Below are positions 33,699-41,367 of a stretch of DNA of 50,487 nt, piece after piece (the first letter of the stretch is position 1; every line of letters begins with the position of its first letter). A model generated the notes under the pieces. It did not search any database, had not been told where the DNA came from, and worked only from the letters and a program-made list of their open reading frames with translations. The translations under genes were made by a program, and so were the position numbers. Origin of the DNA: an uncultured Clostridia bacterium (GTDB lineage: Bacteria > Bacillota > Clostridia > Saccharofermentanales > Saccharofermentanaceae); NCBI GenBank assembly GCA_946407705.1, contig CAMJPC010000016.1, positions 1-50,487 of the forward strand, given 5' to 3'.

Positions 33699-34459
33699 CA
33701 TTTGAAGTAATGGGACACATGCAGGGCAAGACCTTGATGCTCCTGCCCGGAACGTGCTGCGACTGGCAGTCGAACTTCGGCAGTGTCATCGATGACCTTG
33801 CACAAAAGTACTGCCTGATCTGTGTCAATTACGACGGTTTTGACGGCACCGGCTCGATCTTTCCGGACGTGATCACCGTCACCGAAAAGATCGAAAAATA
33901 CATCAAAGACAATTACGGCGGAAGGCTTGACGGCGCGCTCGGCTCGTCGCTCGGAGGCACATTTGTCGGCCAGCTGATCCAGCGCGAAAACGTACATGTC
34001 GATCACGGAATATTCGGAAGTTCTGACTTGGATCAGAGCGGCGTTGTTGCTGCCAAGCTCCAGTCGATGCTGGTAACTCCGCTCCTCACGGGCGTCACCA
34101 AGAGCGAGAAGAAAAAACAGAAGACCAAGAAGATGATGATGGACGCTTTCGAGATGAGCGAAGAGGTAGCGGATAAGTTCGTTGCGTCCTTTTCGAAATT
34201 CGACGTCAGGTCGATAAAGAATGAATACTACACCGACCTTCTGACGCATCTCAAGGACGGCATCGACGTTAAGGGCACGACCGCGCATTTCATATACGCT
34301 AACAAGATGGGCGAGAAGTATAAAAAGCGCTATCTGAAGTATTTCAAGGACCCCGACATCAGGGAGTTTGACATGCAGCACGAGCAGTGGCTCTTCGGCG
34401 AAAAGAAGTTCGCGGTGCACGTACTCAAGGCTATCGACGAATTCATGGAGATAACCTGA
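33695..34459 (+). CDS. Alpha/beta-hydrolase-fold protein
   Basis: 254 residues. MLLPGTCCDWQSNFGSVIDDL is the oxyanion region, GALGSSLGGTFVGQL holds the nucleophile Ser (G-S-S-L-G-G, ~93), and the late His is in FDMQHEQWLFG. The family covers esterases, lipases and peptidases; the Cys pair after PGT is unusual. It overlaps the HMA gene by ATGA and is the last gene of the exporter unit. Confidence 0.82.
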   Translation: MTFEVMGHMQGKTLMLLPGTCCDWQSNFGSVIDDLAQKYCLICVNYDGFDGTGSIFPDVITVTEKIEKYIKDNYGGRLDGALGSSLGGTFVGQLIQRENVHVDHGIFGSSDLDQSGVVAAKLQSMLVTPLLTGVTKSEKKKQKTKKMMMDAFEMSEEVADKFVASFSKFDVRSIKNEYYTDLLTHLKDGIDVKGTTAHFIYANKMGEKYKKRYLKYFKDPDIREFDMQHEQWLFGEKKFAVHVLKAIDEFMEIT

Positions 34460-34461
34460 AC

Positions 34462-34586
34462 ATGAACGATAAAGAAGGTGCAAGAGCGCAGGTGCGGTTC
34501 TCGCAGCAGAATCAGTAACGGCAAACGAATCACCTGATGAAGAAGCCGTAAATAAGTGTAAGGCGTTGGGAGCATCCCTCGTCTGA
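34462..34586 (+). pseudogene. Possible decayed small gene
   Basis: An ATG at 34462 opens an 18-residue frame ending at TAA. A second frame from about 34485 to the TGA at 34584-34586 reads GAVLAAESVTANESPDEEAVNKCKALGASLV, which looks like real coding sequence but has no start codon after an upstream stop. A single-base frameshift would join the two. Remnant of an exported or small protein is possible; low confidence. Confidence 0.3.
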
Positions 34587-34616
34587 CACGCCCTTTATTA
34601 GATTTCCTTCATACTT

Positions 34617-34644
34617 GATAAGCCCCGCATATGCGGGGCTTATC
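34617..34644. terminator. 28-bp perfect palindrome, possible bidirectional terminator
   Basis: GATAAGCCCCGCAT is followed directly by its exact reverse complement. It lies between the converging ends of the hydrolase unit (+) and the Rrf2 gene (-), seven bases past the Rrf2 stop. Neither side has a strong T-run, so termination strength is unclear. Confidence 0.55.
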
Positions 34645-34650
34645 TACATG

Positions 34651-35046
34651 TCATAGAAGATCACTGAGTTTTTTATCATAGAAGTAATCATGAACGAGTT
34701 TATCGAATTCCTTCCACATCGGGAGAGTCTCGCATTTCTTCTTTCTTGTACATAAATAATCCTTGTCGGCGAGGCAGGCAACGGGAGAGATGGTCCCTTC
34801 CATTAATGTGAGGATCTCGCCCACAGAATACTTATCCGGTTTCTTGACAAGCTTATATCCGCCGCCCTTTCCGCTCGAGCCTTTGATCAAACCTCCGTCG
34901 ACCATTTTTTTTACGATGATCTCCAGATATTTTTTTGAGATCTCCTGACGCTCGGCTATATCCTTGAGAGGAATGTAGCTGCCGTTATCATTTTTCGCCA
35001 AATCTATCATCAGGCGCAGGCCGTATCTTCCTTTAGTTGAAATCAT
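34651..35046 (-). CDS. Rrf2-family transcriptional regulator (CymR/IscR-like)
   Basis: 131 residues with the Rrf2 winged helix: MISTKGRYGLRLMIDLA, PLKDIAERQEISKKYLEIIVKKMVDGGLIKG and GSSGKGGGYKLVK. Three Cys at 91, 99 and 105 (C-x7-C-x5-C) resemble the [Fe-S] ligands of IscR/NsrR; Bacillus CymR lacks this set and works with CysK. Context points to cysteine control: it is divergent from the mccB/mccA/metNI/gshA unit, and ACCTA-N9-TAGGT palindromes overlap the promoters of that unit and the metQ unit. Whether it senses an Fe-S cluster, O-acetylserine or a CysK complex cannot be told. Confidence 0.9.
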   Translation of the reverse strand: MISTKGRYGLRLMIDLAKNDNGSYIPLKDIAERQEISKKYLEIIVKKMVDGGLIKGSSGKGGGYKLVKKPDKYSVGEILTLMEGTISPVACLADKDYLCTRKKKCETLPMWKEFDKLVHDYFYDKKLSDLL

Positions 35047-35075
35047 ATCAATATACCCCGTTTGACGTTTCAGCC

Positions 35076-35105
35076 ATTATAACAGTAGGTGAATAGGCAA
35101 ATCAA
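35076..35105 (-). promoter_or_regulatory. Promoter of the Rrf2 regulator with an operator half-site
   Basis: On the minus strand, TTGATT (35105-35100), 18-base spacer, TATAAT (35081-35076). The spacer holds CAGTAGGT (plus strand, 35083-35090), the same half-site as in the divergent operator, suggesting self-repression. Confidence 0.65.
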
Positions 35106-35110
35106 GAATA

Positions 35111-35144
35111 ACCTATTGACACAGTAGGTAAATGGAATTATAAT
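35111..35144 (+). promoter_or_regulatory. Promoter and Rrf2-type operator of the mccB-mccA-metNI-gshA unit
   Basis: TTGACA (35116-35121), 17-base spacer, TATAAT (35139-35144): near consensus. The -35 box lies inside ACCTA (35111-35115)-N9-TAGGT (35125-35129), so a bound repressor would block polymerase. The same palindrome recurs at 41119. Confidence 0.8.
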
Positions 35145-35186
35145 CACACCCATATTCGAAGATCACCAAAAGGAGAGACAGTAAAG

Positions 35187-35264
35187 ATGAAGTTCATGTG
35201 TTGTCGAATGTCATATTCACGGGCAATGGACTGTTGCTGTCTTAATATGATTCGATGTAGATGA
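35187..35264 (+). CDS. Cysteine-rich leader peptide (25 residues) upstream of mccB
   Basis: ATG preceded by AGGAGAG. The peptide starts MKFMCCRMSYSRAMDCCC and ends LNMIRCR, with Cys at 5, 6, 16, 17, 18 and 24. Bases 35196-35210 (ATGTGTTGTCGAATG) are identical to 41220-41234 in the metQ leader. Segment 35217-35224 can pair with 35290-35296 in the left arm of the following terminator (7 bp with one bulged A). Position, Cys content and the terminator indicate cysteine-responsive attenuation of the downstream sulfur genes. Confidence 0.75.
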   Translation: MKFMCCRMSYSRAMDCCCLNMIRCR

Positions 35265-35287
35265 ATCATTTAAACCGCATGTACTTT

Positions 35288-35325
35288 AAGCCCGGAGCAA
35301 GCCAGATGCTTCGGGTTTATTTTTT
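35288..35325 (+). terminator. Attenuator terminator of the mccB leader
   Basis: Left arm 35288-35299 (AAGCCCGGAGCA) pairs with 35307-35318 (TGCTTCGGGTTT) with two G-U pairs; a T-rich run follows. It lies between leader peptide and structural genes. Confidence 0.82.
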
Positions 35326-35346
35326 GAATAGAGAGAGGAAAACAAA

Positions 35347-36510
35347 ATGAGCAGAACAGATATCAAACTTAATTCTTTACTTATACACGGAGGTATTGAC
35401 GGAGATGAGACGACCGGTGCGGTCAACGTACCCGTATATCAGACTTCGACATATAAGCAGGACGGACTTGGCAAAAACAGGGGATGGGAATACTCAAGAA
35501 CAGGCAATCCCACAAGAGCTGCGCTCGAAAAGCTCATAGCCGACCTGGAACACGGTGAATACGGCCTTGCATTTGCATCAGGACTTGCAGCGATCAATAC
35601 GGTGCTCTCGCTTTTCAAGAGCGGTGACAAGCTCGTTGTATCTGACAACATCTACGGCGGAACGTTCAGGATACTTGATAATGTTTTCAAGAACTTCAAC
35701 ATCACATATAGGATCGTAAACACATCAGATCTTGAAGCTGTTGAGAACGCTATCGACGATGACGTAAAGGCAGTCTATATCGAGACACCCGCAAACCCGC
35801 TCCTTACGATCACCGACATTGAAGCAGTTTCAAAGATCGCGAAAAAGCATGGCAAGCTCACTATCGTCGACAATACATTCCTTACGCCATATCTGCAGCG
35901 TCCTTTAACGCTCGGTGCCGACATTGTCATCCACAGCGGAACAAAATACCTGGGCGGACACTCCGATACCATTTCAGGCTTTGTTGTCGTAAACGACAAG
36001 GCACTGGCTGACAGACTCTACTACCTGCAGAACGCGATCGGCGGAGTATTAGCACCATGGGACAGCTTCCTTGTCATAAGAGGAATTAAGACACTGGGCG
36101 TACGCATGGACAGACATGTCGCAAACGCAGGCAAGATCGCAAAATGGCTTTCTGAAAGCGGATATGTAAGCAAGGTCTACTACCCGGGTCTTGAGAGCGA
36201 TCCCGGATACGAAGTCCAGAAAAAGCAGGCTGACGGCGCAGGCGCGATGATCTCTTTTGTATTAAACGATAAATACGATTACAAGAAGTTTTTCGAGCAG
36301 CTGAACCTCATTACACTTGCGGAAAGTTTAGGCGGAGTCGAATCGCTCGTATGCCACCCCGCGACGATGACTCATGCAGCGATCCCGGCAGACATCCGTA
36401 AGGAAGTCGGAATCGTTGACGAGCTCATCAGATTATCGGTAGGGATCGAAGACGTTGAGGATCTCATAGCGGATCTCAAGCAGGCGATCGAAAATTCAGT
36501 CAAGGCGTAA
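35347..36510 (+). CDS. mccB: PLP-dependent trans-sulfuration enzyme (cystathionine gamma-lyase/synthase family)
   Basis: 387 residues of the Cys/Met metabolism PLP family: YQTSTYKQ, YSRTGNPTRAALE, ASGLAAINTVL, the pyridoxal Lys in HSGTKYLGGHSD (~200) and SLGGVESLVCHPATMTHA. The family contains cystathionine lyases, synthases and homocysteine-forming enzymes that are hard to separate by sequence. Next to a cysK/mccA-like gene and a Met importer, and behind a Cys-leader, the best reading is MccB: cystathionine to cysteine in the Met-to-Cys route. The order mccB-mccA is also known from clostridia. Confidence 0.88.
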   Translation: MSRTDIKLNSLLIHGGIDGDETTGAVNVPVYQTSTYKQDGLGKNRGWEYSRTGNPTRAALEKLIADLEHGEYGLAFASGLAAINTVLSLFKSGDKLVVSDNIYGGTFRILDNVFKNFNITYRIVNTSDLEAVENAIDDDVKAVYIETPANPLLTITDIEAVSKIAKKHGKLTIVDNTFLTPYLQRPLTLGADIVIHSGTKYLGGHSDTISGFVVVNDKALADRLYYLQNAIGGVLAPWDSFLVIRGIKTLGVRMDRHVANAGKIAKWLSESGYVSKVYYPGLESDPGYEVQKKQADGAGAMISFVLNDKYDYKKFFEQLNLITLAESLGGVESLVCHPATMTHAAIPADIRKEVGIVDELIRLSVGIEDVEDLIADLKQAIENSVKA

Positions 36511-36521
36511 GAGGCGAAAAA

Positions 36522-37436
36522 ATGAAAAACGTATATGAAGACATAAGAGGCATGATCGGCAACACACCGATCTTAAAGCTCAACCATATGGGCGTAAAGC
36601 ACGGAGTAAATATCTATGCAAAACTTGAACTCATGAATCCCGCCGGAAGCGTTAAAGACCGCATCGGTGTCTACATGATCGATGACGCAAAGCGCCGCGG
36701 AGTACTTAAGGAAGGCGGAACGATAATCGATGCGACCGCAGGCAACACAGGTATCGGAATCGCAGTTGCAGCGCTCAACCAAGGGATAAGAGTCATCTTC
36801 ACCGTACCGGAAAAATTCTCAATCGAGAAGCAGCAGGTCATGCGCGCTCTGGGCGCGGAGATAGTACACACATCAAGAGAGGAAGGAATGCTCGGAGCAG
36901 AGCAGAAAGCTGAAGAACTGTTAAAGCAGATCGAAGGCTCTGTCTCATTAAGGCAATTCAGGAATCCCGCAAATCCTCTCGCACACTATGAGACAACGGG
37001 ACCTGAGATCTATAGCCAGTTGGACGGCAAGATAGATTACTTCGTGGCAGGAGCCGGAAGCGGCGGAACATTTACAGGTGTAGTCAGATACCTGAAAGAG
37101 CAGAACCCGGATATCACGGGAGTTCTTGCAGATCCCTACGGATCGACTATCGGAGGCGGAGAGCACTTCGATTACAACATCGAAGGCATAGGCAACGATT
37201 TTATCGCGGACACGATGGATATCACTCTGGTCGATAAAGTCATCAAGGTAACAGACGACGAAGCATTCGAGACGAGCAGAAAGCTTGCAAAGAACGAAGG
37301 CATCCTTGCAGGATCCTCATCCGGCGCGGCACTTGCGGCAGCGGTCAAGCTTTCCGAACAGATCGAATCCGGAAATATAGTAACGGTTTTCCCTGACAGG
37401 GGAGACAGATATCTTAGCAAAGGATTATTTGGTTAA
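36522..37436 (+). CDS. mccA: Cysteine synthase / O-acetylserine-dependent cystathionine beta-synthase
   Basis: 304 residues of the fold-type II PLP family. GNTPILKLNHM, PLP Lys in NPAGSVKDR (~43), ATAGNTGIG (Asn ring contact) and the phosphate loop GAGSGGTFTG. No CBS regulatory domain. Could be CysK (O-acetylserine + sulfide) or MccA (O-acetylserine + homocysteine); the mccB-like neighbour favours MccA. It would use O-acetylserine from the cysE product. Its stop overlaps the metN start by one base. Confidence 0.9.
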   Translation: MKNVYEDIRGMIGNTPILKLNHMGVKHGVNIYAKLELMNPAGSVKDRIGVYMIDDAKRRGVLKEGGTIIDATAGNTGIGIAVAALNQGIRVIFTVPEKFSIEKQQVMRALGAEIVHTSREEGMLGAEQKAEELLKQIEGSVSLRQFRNPANPLAHYETTGPEIYSQLDGKIDYFVAGAGSGGTFTGVVRYLKEQNPDITGVLADPYGSTIGGGEHFDYNIEGIGNDFIADTMDITLVDKVIKVTDDEAFETSRKLAKNEGILAGSSSGAALAAAVKLSEQIESGNIVTVFPDRGDRYLSKGLFG

Positions 37437-38443
37437 TGAGCAACGTCTTTGAACTGACAAACGTATATAAGACATACAGGAACGACGGCAAGGAGTTTAC
37501 TGCGCTCAAGGATGTCAGCCTGGAGGTAAGAGAGGGCGAGATATTCGGCATCATAGGAATGAGCGGAGCAGGTAAATCAACTCTTGTCCGTACATTAAAC
37601 CGTCTAGAGGAAGTAACGGAAGGAACCGTAAAGTTCTACGGCAAGGACCTTGCGGCTCTCAAGGCGAGAGAGCTCCGTGAGGTAAGGCATTCGATCTCCA
37701 TGATCTTCCAGGGATTCAACCTCGTAAATCAGAGGACAGTCCTTGCCAATGTCGAGCAGCCTCTGAAGATAGCGGGAGTACCGAGAAAAGAACGCAAGGA
37801 GAAGGCAAGACAGATGCTTGAGATCGTAGGCCTTCTCGAAAAGCAGGATGTGTATCCTGCACGTCTTTCAGGCGGCCAGAAGCAGAGGGTCGCGATTGCA
37901 AGAGCTCTTGCGGCGGATCCAAAGGTCCTTTTGTGCGACGAGGCAACAAGCGCACTCGATCCGAAGATCACGGGTGAGATATTGGATCTTCTGAAGAAGA
38001 TAAATCAGGAAAGAAAACTGACTATAGTCATCATCACTCATGAGATGAGCGTGGTCGAAAAGATATGCGACAGAGTGGCGATAATCGATGACGGCAACTT
38101 AGCGGAAGTCGGCGACGTAACGGACGTATTCTCCAACCCTCAGTCGAAGGCTGCGAAAAAACTCGTGTTCCCGAGCAATCCTTTCGATCCTTCAGATGAG
38201 GACGGACAGATCGTGAGAATAGTTTTCGACGGGACACAGTCAAACGTACCTTTCATCGCAAACCTTGTTGAAAAGACAGGACTCAAGGTAAACATTTTGA
38301 GCGCGAATACAAGGAGCGTTGGCGGCATCGGCTACGGCCAGATGATCATCGAGCTGCCTGAGCTTGCAAGAGACCGCCAGACTGTTATCGACTTCTTCAA
38401 GGCAGGCGGACTTTCCGTATCGGAGGTGGGAAGAAATGACTGA
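37436..38443 (+). CDS. metN: Methionine ABC transporter ATP-binding protein
   Basis: 335 residues. Walker A GMSGAGKST, signature LSGGQKQRVAIARAL, Walker B VLLCDEATSALD and switch His (IITHEMSVV), then a C-terminal NIL/ACT-like domain (~255-335, RIVFDGTQSNVPFIANLVEKTGLKVNIL) that in MetN binds Met and blocks transport. Overlaps metI by eight bases. Imports Met or related sulfur compounds, feeding the Met-to-Cys route. Confidence 0.93.
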   Translation: MSNVFELTNVYKTYRNDGKEFTALKDVSLEVREGEIFGIIGMSGAGKSTLVRTLNRLEEVTEGTVKFYGKDLAALKARELREVRHSISMIFQGFNLVNQRTVLANVEQPLKIAGVPRKERKEKARQMLEIVGLLEKQDVYPARLSGGQKQRVAIARALAADPKVLLCDEATSALDPKITGEILDLLKKINQERKLTIVIITHEMSVVEKICDRVAIIDDGNLAEVGDVTDVFSNPQSKAAKKLVFPSNPFDPSDEDGQIVRIVFDGTQSNVPFIANLVEKTGLKVNILSANTRSVGGIGYGQMIIELPELARDRQTVIDFFKAGGLSVSEVGRND

Positions 38444-39089
38444 TTACATTAAAGACGCGATACTTTCCGGAATATTGGAAACATTTGAGATGACGCTCTT
38501 TGCGTCACTGTTCTCATACATTGTCGGACTTCCTCTGGGAGTTATCCTTTACGCGACATCGAAGGGAAGACTTCTTGAGAACAGAGCGGTAAACGGCATT
38601 ATCGGTTTCATCGTGAACGTGACACGTTCATTGCCTTTCCTTATCCTTCTCGTGCTTCTTATACCGTTCACGAGATTCGTTGTGGGCTCTTCTATCGGTA
38701 CGGTCGCATCGATCGTACCCCTTACGGTAGGCGCGATCCCGATCGTTGCGAGAATGGTCGAGTCATCATTAAGCGAGGTCAATCCGGGAATAATCGAAGC
38801 CGCGACATCAATGGGCGCATCTCCGCTTTACACGATAGTTCATTTCATCATTCCCGAGGCAACGCCTTCGCTGCTTCAGGGCGGAGCGATCAATGTGGCA
38901 ACGGTATTAGGCTACTCGGCAATGGCCGGCGTAATAGGAGGCGGCGGACTCGGCGCCATTGCACTTCAGTACGGTTATTACCGCTACCAGAAGGATGTGC
39001 TCTGGACGACGGTCGCATTGCTCATTCTGATGGTAATGCTTATTCAGGAAATAGGTATCAGATTATCCAAGAAGACAAGAAAGACGTAA
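38436..39089 (+). CDS. metI: Methionine ABC transporter permease
   Basis: 217 residues from the ATG overlapping the metN stop; the longer upstream frame is inside metN. Five or so membrane helices and the cytoplasmic EAA-like loop IIEAATSMGASPLYTIVHFIIPEA. MetI dimers form the channel for MetNIQ. Its binding protein MetQ is encoded in the next unit at 41436, which has its own Cys leader. Confidence 0.92.
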   Translation: MTDYIKDAILSGILETFEMTLFASLFSYIVGLPLGVILYATSKGRLLENRAVNGIIGFIVNVTRSLPFLILLVLLIPFTRFVVGSSIGTVASIVPLTVGAIPIVARMVESSLSEVNPGIIEAATSMGASPLYTIVHFIIPEATPSLLQGGAINVATVLGYSAMAGVIGGGGLGAIALQYGYYRYQKDVLWTTVALLILMVMLIQEIGIRLSKKTRKT

Positions 39090-39100
39090 GAGGTGAATAT

Positions 39101-40321
39101 ATGGGCGTACACGAATATATTGTCGATTACATAAGATCAGGTGAGACAAAGGGGCAGAACTTAGGCCTTGAAGTTGAGCACTTCGTGATAGATGACCGCG
39201 GGTTTCCGATAGGTTTTGAAGAAGTGACGGAGCTCATAAATGAGGTAGCATCTGAACTTGATGCTGAAATCATATACATGGACGGATACCCGGTCGGTTA
39301 CCATACCCCGGGTTATTCTGTTACTTTGGAACCTTCCTGCCAGTTCGAGATTAGTGTCGATCCGCTCTCTGATCTTGATGAGATCAAGCAGGTCTATCAG
39401 GGCTTTCTGGACCTGTGGACATCTGTTTTCGCAGAACGCGGATATCACTTTATGGCTAAAGGCAATCTGCCGCTGGTGGAATCGGGCGAGATCGATCCTG
39501 ATGAAATCCCGCTCTCTTATAAGAAGAGATACAAGTACATGGATGCTTATTTCAGGAAAAGCGGCAAGTACGGTAAATACATGATGAGAGCCTCTTCATC
39601 TGTCCAGATCTCCGTCGACTACAGTTCCGAAAAAGACCTTGTCAGAAAACTGCTCGTGCTGCAGAAGATCTCACCGATCCTCATGATCGCTCTCGAAAAC
39701 AAGAGCTACGAAGATTCCGTTATCGAGAAAGGGTCTGATAAAAAGCACCTTCTCCGTATGCAGGAGTGGGGCGATCTGGATCCCTCGAGAACCGGCTTTT
39801 ATCCGCACTCTTTCGACAGTGATTTCGGTTACGACAAGATCGCTGACGTTATAACACATACGCCGCTCATCCTTCTGACGGATGAAGGTGAGACGACCGA
39901 TGTCGGAAGCAAGACTGCAGAAGACCTAATCAACGACGGTACAATCGAAAAAGAGCTGGTGAGTCCCCGCAAAGAGAAGCTTATCGAGCACTTTATCTCC
40001 ATGGGATTCTTCCATTTCAGGATAAAGAAGTACATCGAGATCAGAGTCGCAGACAGCGTTCCGATCGAGCGTGCGTTAAGTTATGTCGCACTCATAAAAG
40101 GACTTATCTATTCTGAGGAAAATCTCGCTGCACTTGAAGAGAAACTCTCGTTTGTCAATTCACCTGCGCAGCTCGACGAAGCTGTAGACAAGATAATCGT
40201 GTCCGGTCTGGATGCAGTTATCTATGATGAAAAAACAGCCCGTGAGTGGTATAAATATCTGGTCGGATTAGCAGGATCTGCTCTTTCGGAAAAAGATCGG
40301 GAGTATCTACTCAATGTGTGA
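39101..40321 (+). CDS. gshA: Glutamate-cysteine ligase (GCS2-type)
   Basis: 406 residues. Opens YIVDYIRSGETKGQNLGLEVEHFVID, the Glu-rich ATP/Mg site of the GCS2/clostridial GshA group, with YHTPGYSVTLEPSCQFEISVDP and MMRASSSVQISVDY. It would form gamma-glutamylcysteine from Glu and Cys with ATP. No gshB or gshF ATP-grasp domain is present in the window. The stop overlaps by eight bases the start of a class II amidotransferase, an unusual partner. Confidence 0.87.
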   Translation: MGVHEYIVDYIRSGETKGQNLGLEVEHFVIDDRGFPIGFEEVTELINEVASELDAEIIYMDGYPVGYHTPGYSVTLEPSCQFEISVDPLSDLDEIKQVYQGFLDLWTSVFAERGYHFMAKGNLPLVESGEIDPDEIPLSYKKRYKYMDAYFRKSGKYGKYMMRASSSVQISVDYSSEKDLVRKLLVLQKISPILMIALENKSYEDSVIEKGSDKKHLLRMQEWGDLDPSRTGFYPHSFDSDFGYDKIADVITHTPLILLTDEGETTDVGSKTAEDLINDGTIEKELVSPRKEKLIEHFISMGFFHFRIKKYIEIRVADSVPIERALSYVALIKGLIYSEENLAALEEKLSFVNSPAQLDEAVDKIIVSGLDAVIYDEKTAREWYKYLVGLAGSALSEKDREYLLNV

Positions 40322-41069
40322 AGTCTTCGGAGTCTCATCCGCAAAGGATATAAATGTCAACGCCGAGCTTAAGGAATTTTTTAAGCACGGTGATTTGAAT
40401 CCGCACGGATGGGGCATTGCTTCATGGGATGAGAAGGGTACGGTAACTCTTATAAAAGAACCGTCAAATTCCGCCGGAAGCGGGAAGATTGCTGAATTCC
40501 TTTCATCTGATCTCACATGCCGCGGAATGTTCGCTCATATCAGAAGAGCCACGATAGGCCACGTTGAATATGAGAATACACACCCGTTCACCGGAACCGA
40601 TGCAAACGGAAGAACATGGGCGCTGGTCCATAACGGAACGATATTTGAATCTGATGAACTGGATCTTTATGCGGATATCCAGGAAGGCGATACGGACAGT
40701 GAAAGGATATTGTTATATATCCTCGATCAAAACGAAGGAATTACAGATGAATCCGAAAGATTCGATCTGATGGATTCCATCGTCGTGAAGCTTTCCAAAG
40801 GCAATAAGCTCAATCTCCTTATCTTTGACGGCGAGAATCTTTACGTGCATAAGAATGAAGCCGGTACGATGTACAGAAAGACCGGTGACGGACATGTTCT
40901 TTTCGCAACCAGGCCTCTCGATGACGGGGCATGGGAAGAGGTCCCGATCAACCGACTTCTAGTCTACCGTGACGGCGCAAAGATCTATGAGGGAACTGTG
41001 CACGATCACACATATTTACATGACGAAGAGCAGATGAACATGCTCCTCATGAGCTACGCAATGCTTTAA
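40314..41069 (+). CDS. Class II glutamine amidotransferase (YafJ/EgtC-like)
   Basis: 251 residues. Met is followed by Cys2 (MCEVFGVSS), the N-terminal nucleophile exposed after Met removal. Other Ntn marks: NPHGWGIASW, FAHIRRATIGHVEYENTHPF and LVHNGTIFE. No synthase domain, so it is a stand-alone gamma-glutamyl hydrolase of the EgtC/YafJ group. EgtC removes the Glu put on by a GshA-type ligase during ergothioneine synthesis; the eight-base overlap with gshA suggests a matching pair here. Substrate is inferred only. Confidence 0.87.
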   Translation: MCEVFGVSSAKDINVNAELKEFFKHGDLNPHGWGIASWDEKGTVTLIKEPSNSAGSGKIAEFLSSDLTCRGMFAHIRRATIGHVEYENTHPFTGTDANGRTWALVHNGTIFESDELDLYADIQEGDTDSERILLYILDQNEGITDESERFDLMDSIVVKLSKGNKLNLLIFDGENLYVHKNEAGTMYRKTGDGHVLFATRPLDDGAWEEVPINRLLVYRDGAKIYEGTVHDHTYLHDEEQMNMLLMSYAML

Positions 41070-41118
41070 ATCATTGACTTTCAAGGTTTTTGAAGAACGA
41101 ATGAAAAATCTTTCAAAA

Positions 41119-41152
41119 ACCTATTGACATAGTAGGTAAGTACCGATATACT
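41119..41152 (+). promoter_or_regulatory. Promoter and Rrf2-type operator of the metQ unit
   Basis: TTGACA (41124-41129), 17-base spacer, TATACT (41147-41152). The -35 lies in ACCTA (41119-41123)-N9-TAGGT (41133-41137), the same palindrome as at 35111. A further inverted repeat AGGTTTTTGAA (41084-41094)/TTCAAAAACCT (41112-41122) overlaps the left half-site. Confidence 0.8.
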
Positions 41153-41183
41153 TTCACCATCAACTCGAAAGGAGGCGTGAAAA

Positions 41184-41306
41184 ATGTACAACTCGATCAC
41201 AGTAAAAGTTAACAGCATGATGTGTTGTCGAATGCTTAGCTCCCGGGCACGCAATATGGCCACGGCGCAGAGCTCTGATGCTTCACGCCTTACGATACGA
41301 TGTTGA
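41184..41306 (+). CDS. Leader peptide with MCCRM core (40 residues) upstream of metQ
   Basis: ATG preceded by GGAGGCG. Cys at 14 and 15 within MMCCRMLSSRAR and a last-residue Cys40 just before TGA. Segment 41240-41250 (CTCCCGGGCAC), 12 bases after the Cys pair, is a perfect complement to 41333-41343 in the following terminator. The 15 bases at 41220-41234 are identical to the mccB leader. The peptide runs ~55 bases beyond the pairing segment, which differs from a textbook attenuator. Confidence 0.7.
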   Translation: MYNSITVKVNSMMCCRMLSSRARNMATAQSSDASRLTIRC

Positions 41307-41332
41307 TGATCTGATATTCATGAACATGCCAT

Positions 41333-41367
41333 GTGCCCGGGAGTTAAATATACTTCCGGGCTTTTTC
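41333..41367 (+). terminator. Attenuator terminator of the metQ leader
   Basis: Left arm GCCCGGGAGT (41335-41344), right arm ACTTCCGGGC (41352-41361), then TTTTT. The left arm region 41333-41343 pairs perfectly (11 bp) with 41240-41250, giving a clear antiterminator alternative. Confidence 0.87.

Noticed and set aside
41084..41122. AT-rich inverted repeat after the amidotransferase gene as a terminator
   Set aside because: The stem AGGTTTTTGAA/TTCAAAAACCT is weak, has a long loop and no T-run; it overlaps the operator and is noted there instead.
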